Source: DATACN01 sp038215095
GTDB taxonomy: Bacteria; Actinomycetota; Thermoleophilia; Solirubrobacterales; Thermoleophilaceae
Reading direction: 5' to 3'
Assembly: GCA_038215095.1 (NCBI GenBank)
Contig: JBBQRG010000006.1
Span: 1-60,110, forward strand
DNA: 60,110 nucleotides
Part shown: piece by piece, positions 57,977 through 60,110 of the stretch
Numbering within the stretch: the first letter of the stretch is position 1
How the letters are laid out: the number at the start of each line of letters is the position of its first letter
The notes under the pieces: model-generated
What the model saw: only the letters and a program-made list of their open reading frames with translations
What the model was told of the DNA's origin: nothing
The model's database searches: none
Program-made: the position numbers and the translations under genes

Positions 57977-60110
57977 TCAGCGAGGCGCCTTCTTCTTGAC
58001 CTCGACCACCTGCTGGAAGGTCGGCCGGTTGATCCACTCGATCAGCTGCTGGCCGATCGCGCCGATCGGCCGCTGGCGGACGGTGTCGAAGCACCACTGG
58101 TCGCTAGGCAGGCCGTACTTCTCGCAGACGTCGTCCGCGTAGGTCTTCTTGGGGTCGACGCCGAGCGCCCGGCCCAGCGAGGTAAGGATGCGGCGGCGGC
58201 AGACCTTCAGGTTGCCGCGCTTGTGGGTCGACCCCCCGCAGTAGGTGCGCGACAGGCGCGTGCCGCGCTTCGGCGGCCCCAGCAGCCCCTTCAGGCGGCG
58301 CTTGCCGAGCACGCTGCGGATGTCCTGCTGGATGTAGTGGTACCAACCGCCGTCGTACGCGGAGCCCAGGTGCGCGCCGTCCCCGTTCGGGTCGTTGTCC
58401 GGCGCCAGGAATCCCTTCATGCGGGTGAACAGCCGCTTGCCCCAGGACGGCTTGAACTCGTAGTCGATCAGCAGCGGGAACCAGGCGTCCATGATCTTGA
58501 TGGCCTCGCTGTTTTCGTACTTGCCGTCGCGGTTGCGGTCGATGCGGTGGCCGCCCGAGTTGACCCAGGCGCGCAGCACGGATGCCGCGTGCTTGAGCTG
58601 CTTGTTCCTCGGGGGGCCGACGACCCGCAGCAGGTAGGGCAGCACCTTCGTGGCCCGCAGGTCCACCGTGCCCGCGTCCTCCATGTCGTTGATCAGGCGG
58701 ACGAGCGTCATCTTGCGCTTGCCCTTGATGTCGCGCTTGATCCGGTCCGACAGCGAGCTCGACCGGAAGAACGAGCCGAAGGCGAAGTTGTCGTCGGCGG
58801 CCCGGTAGCCCTTCGCCTGCTTGTTGTTCCAGCTCACAAGGTAGGACTGGTTGATCGTCTGCGGGTGCTGCTTGAAGGGCGTGTAGCGGGCGATGTTCAG
58901 GTCCGCGTTGAAGCCCTTCCAGTGGAACTTCCCGCTCACGGGGAAGTTCGCGCTGACCTTGCTCGAGCGCACCGGGTTGTTGCCCGAGTTGAAGTAGGCG
59001 ATGTTCTTCGGGTCGCTGTAGAACCAGTTGAAGGTGAAGCCGATCTTGCTGGCGGCGCGCTGGAAGTCGCGTGGGCCCTTGATCGCGGCGGGATTGTTGA
59101 AGTCGGCGAAGCCGAGCGCCGAGTCGGCCTCGTGGAAGTAGGTGGAGCGCAGCTTGGTGTAGGCCACCGGCTTGCCCTTCACCTTGCCGCGCGCCTCCAC
59201 CAGCCCGAGCTTGGTGCGCTCGGAGCGCAGGGTCTCCGAGCCGGCCGGCGTGCTGTCGGCCAGGTTCGGTGTCCAGCTGTTGCTGCGGCTGAGCACCTCC
59301 ATCGGCAGGCACTTGCCGTTGAAGCGATAGCCCATCGAGGCGGTGGTGGGCTTGGAGCCGTTCGTGTTGCAGAGCGCGACGGCGAAGGTGTCGATGATGT
59401 CCTGGCCCGCCGAGGTGGCGCTCCAGGCGTAGTCGCGACCCCGGCCCAGCAGCACGTAGAGGCTGACGCCGGCGAAGGTGGCGCCGCGCGCGTCCATGCC
59501 GGGGCCGTGCGCGTCGACCTCCATCAGGAGCTGCGGTGCGAAGTAGGCGGTCTGCGGTCCCATCACGGCCAGCGCGTGCCCGCTCTTCGACTCCTTCGCC
59601 GACACCAGCAGCGCGTTCGACTCGCCCTTCGGGAAGCGCAGCATGCCCGACAGCCCGGGGGCGTTCGAGCGGGCGGCGGCCGCTGCGCTCGCGGACGCCG
59701 AGGCGACGACCGGAGTCCTCTTCACGGTGCCGGGGTCGGGAATTCCAGAGCTTCCCCTGCGCAGCTTGCGCGGCTCGGCCTGGTAGCGGAAGTGCTTCTT
59801 CAGCACGGTGGTGGGGGCCTCGCCGTTCTCGGCGGTGCGCAGGTCGTTCCACACCTTCAGGCCGCCCTTGCGCCCGAAGCGCTTGCGCGCGTCCTGGAGC
59901 ACCAGGGCCGAGTCGAGCTCCTTGCCGCCGCCCTTGCCGAAGATGCCGCCCACCAGGCTGGCGGTGGCGATCACGTCGGTGACCTTCCAGGTCTCGGGGC
60001 CGCCCGGGTGCCCGAGCGCGGCGTACTCGCCGGGCACCTTCTGCGGGTTTAAGCGCGACTCCGCGATGTAGGCGTTGATGCCGGCCACGTAGGAGGTCAC
60101 GTCGTCCTGG
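57977..60110 (-). CDS. Penicillin acylase family protein (5' end outside window)
   Basis: A second Ntn-hydrolase of the same family, at least 711 residues, cut at its N-terminus by the window edge. The visible alpha-chain end (YVAGINAYIAESR, VPGEYAALG) is followed by a spacer and the nucleophile Ser in GESNALLVS; VSLYVLLGRGRDYAWSATSAG and FNWFYSDPKNIAYFNSG lie in the beta chain. An EF-hand-like loop (DRNRDGKYENSE, about residue 520 of the visible part) suggests calcium binding. It is only distantly similar to its neighbour, so the pair may act on different substrates. Confidence 0.9.
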   Translation of the reverse strand, partial: QDDVTSYVAGINAYIAESRLNPQKVPGEYAALGHPGGPETWKVTDVIATASLVGGIFGKGGGKELDSALVLQDARKRFGRKGGLKVWNDLRTAENGEAPTTVLKKHFRYQAEPRKLRRGSSGIPDPGTVKRTPVVASASASAAAAARSNAPGLSGMLRFPKGESNALLVSAKESKSGHALAVMGPQTAYFAPQLLMEVDAHGPGMDARGATFAGVSLYVLLGRGRDYAWSATSAGQDIIDTFAVALCNTNGSKPTTASMGYRFNGKCLPMEVLSRSNSWTPNLADSTPAGSETLRSERTKLGLVEARGKVKGKPVAYTKLRSTYFHEADSALGFADFNNPAAIKGPRDFQRAASKIGFTFNWFYSDPKNIAYFNSGNNPVRSSKVSANFPVSGKFHWKGFNADLNIARYTPFKQHPQTINQSYLVSWNNKQAKGYRAADDNFAFGSFFRSSSLSDRIKRDIKGKRKMTLVRLINDMEDAGTVDLRATKVLPYLLRVVGPPRNKQLKHAASVLRAWVNSGGHRIDRNRDGKYENSEAIKIMDAWFPLLIDYEFKPSWGKRLFTRMKGFLAPDNDPNGDGAHLGSAYDGGWYHYIQQDIRSVLGKRRLKGLLGPPKRGTRLSRTYCGGSTHKRGNLKVCRRRILTSLGRALGVDPKKTYADDVCEKYGLPSDQWCFDTVRQRPIGAIGQQLIEWINRPTFQQVVEVKKKAPR

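Overview
The window is about 60 kb of very GC-rich DNA, densely packed with genes that often overlap by 1-4 nt. GTG and TTG starts are common and many genes have no Shine-Dalgarno sequence. Gene content (SufU-type SUF system, CysO-like sulfur carrier with JAMM protease and cysteine synthase, F420-free central genes, wax-ester synthase, acetone carboxylase, tandem penicillin acylases, DUF4439 ferritin-like proteins, TatA) suggests a deep-branching Actinomycetota, most likely class Thermoleophilia (Solirubrobacterales-like). This is inference from composition and gene set. I see no rRNA, tRNA, CRISPR array, prophage or insertion sequence.

Layout. 0-7.6 kb: an AddAB-like helicase-nuclease pair, an unknown small gene and a lipoprotein thermonuclease. 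7.6-10.5 kb: a DHA2-type MFS exporter divergent from a TetR gene and a coupled alpha/beta hydrolase, with two identical operator half-site pairs between them. 10.5-10.65 kb: a previously unlabelled candidate structured small RNA with its own sigma70-type promoter and a closing stem followed by T6. 10.65-14 kb: HAD hydrolase, unknown protein, FxsA, a SufT/MIP18-like factor, beta-carbonic anhydrase and a lipoate ligase-like protein. 14-21.8 kb: a five-gene minus-strand operon in which every gene overlaps the next: wax ester synthase/DGAT, acetone carboxylase beta, an orphan PepX_C domain, a membrane protein and an acetone carboxylase alpha-gamma fusion. 21.9-28.5 kb: M28 peptidase, IspH, a thioredoxin-fold protein lacking its CxxC, a secreted protein, a SpoIIM-like membrane protein, a VOC dioxygenase-like protein and a GH43-type secreted glycosidase.

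28.5-30.4 kb holds an ECF sigma factor, its putative anti-sigma protein and a divergent exported protein; matching promoter-like elements precede the sigma gene and the exported-protein gene. 30.4-38.6 kb carries the SUF machinery: sufB alone, then rrf2-sufC-sufD-sufS-sufU followed by a lipoprotein and an OmpA-like protein. 38.6-41.2 kb has three copies of an 80-bp repeat flanking a SCO1 gene, and a two-component system. 41.3-48.3 kb looks like a protein-thiocarboxylate cysteine pathway: rhodanese-ThiF activating enzyme, CysO-like carrier (with a residue after its Gly-Gly), GNAT, cysteine synthase and a JAMM protease, mixed with a cupin, a DMT transporter, TatA and two ferritin-like proteins. 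48.8-52.6 kb: two acyl-CoA dehydrogenases and a GAF-GGDEF protein. 52.6-60.1 kb: an HExxH protein, a frameshifted Na+/H+ antiporter, a tandem ACT protein and two penicillin acylases, the last running off the window.

Themes that cross the window: (i) start codons in NTGA stop/start overlaps, where all four of ATG, GTG, TTG and apparently CTG occur, plus one ATAG; (ii) a TAnnnT hexamer 6-10 nt before the start codon of at least a dozen genes, which suggests leaderless mRNAs; (iii) very short divergent intergenic regions (18-35 bp) with overlapping back-to-back -10 elements.
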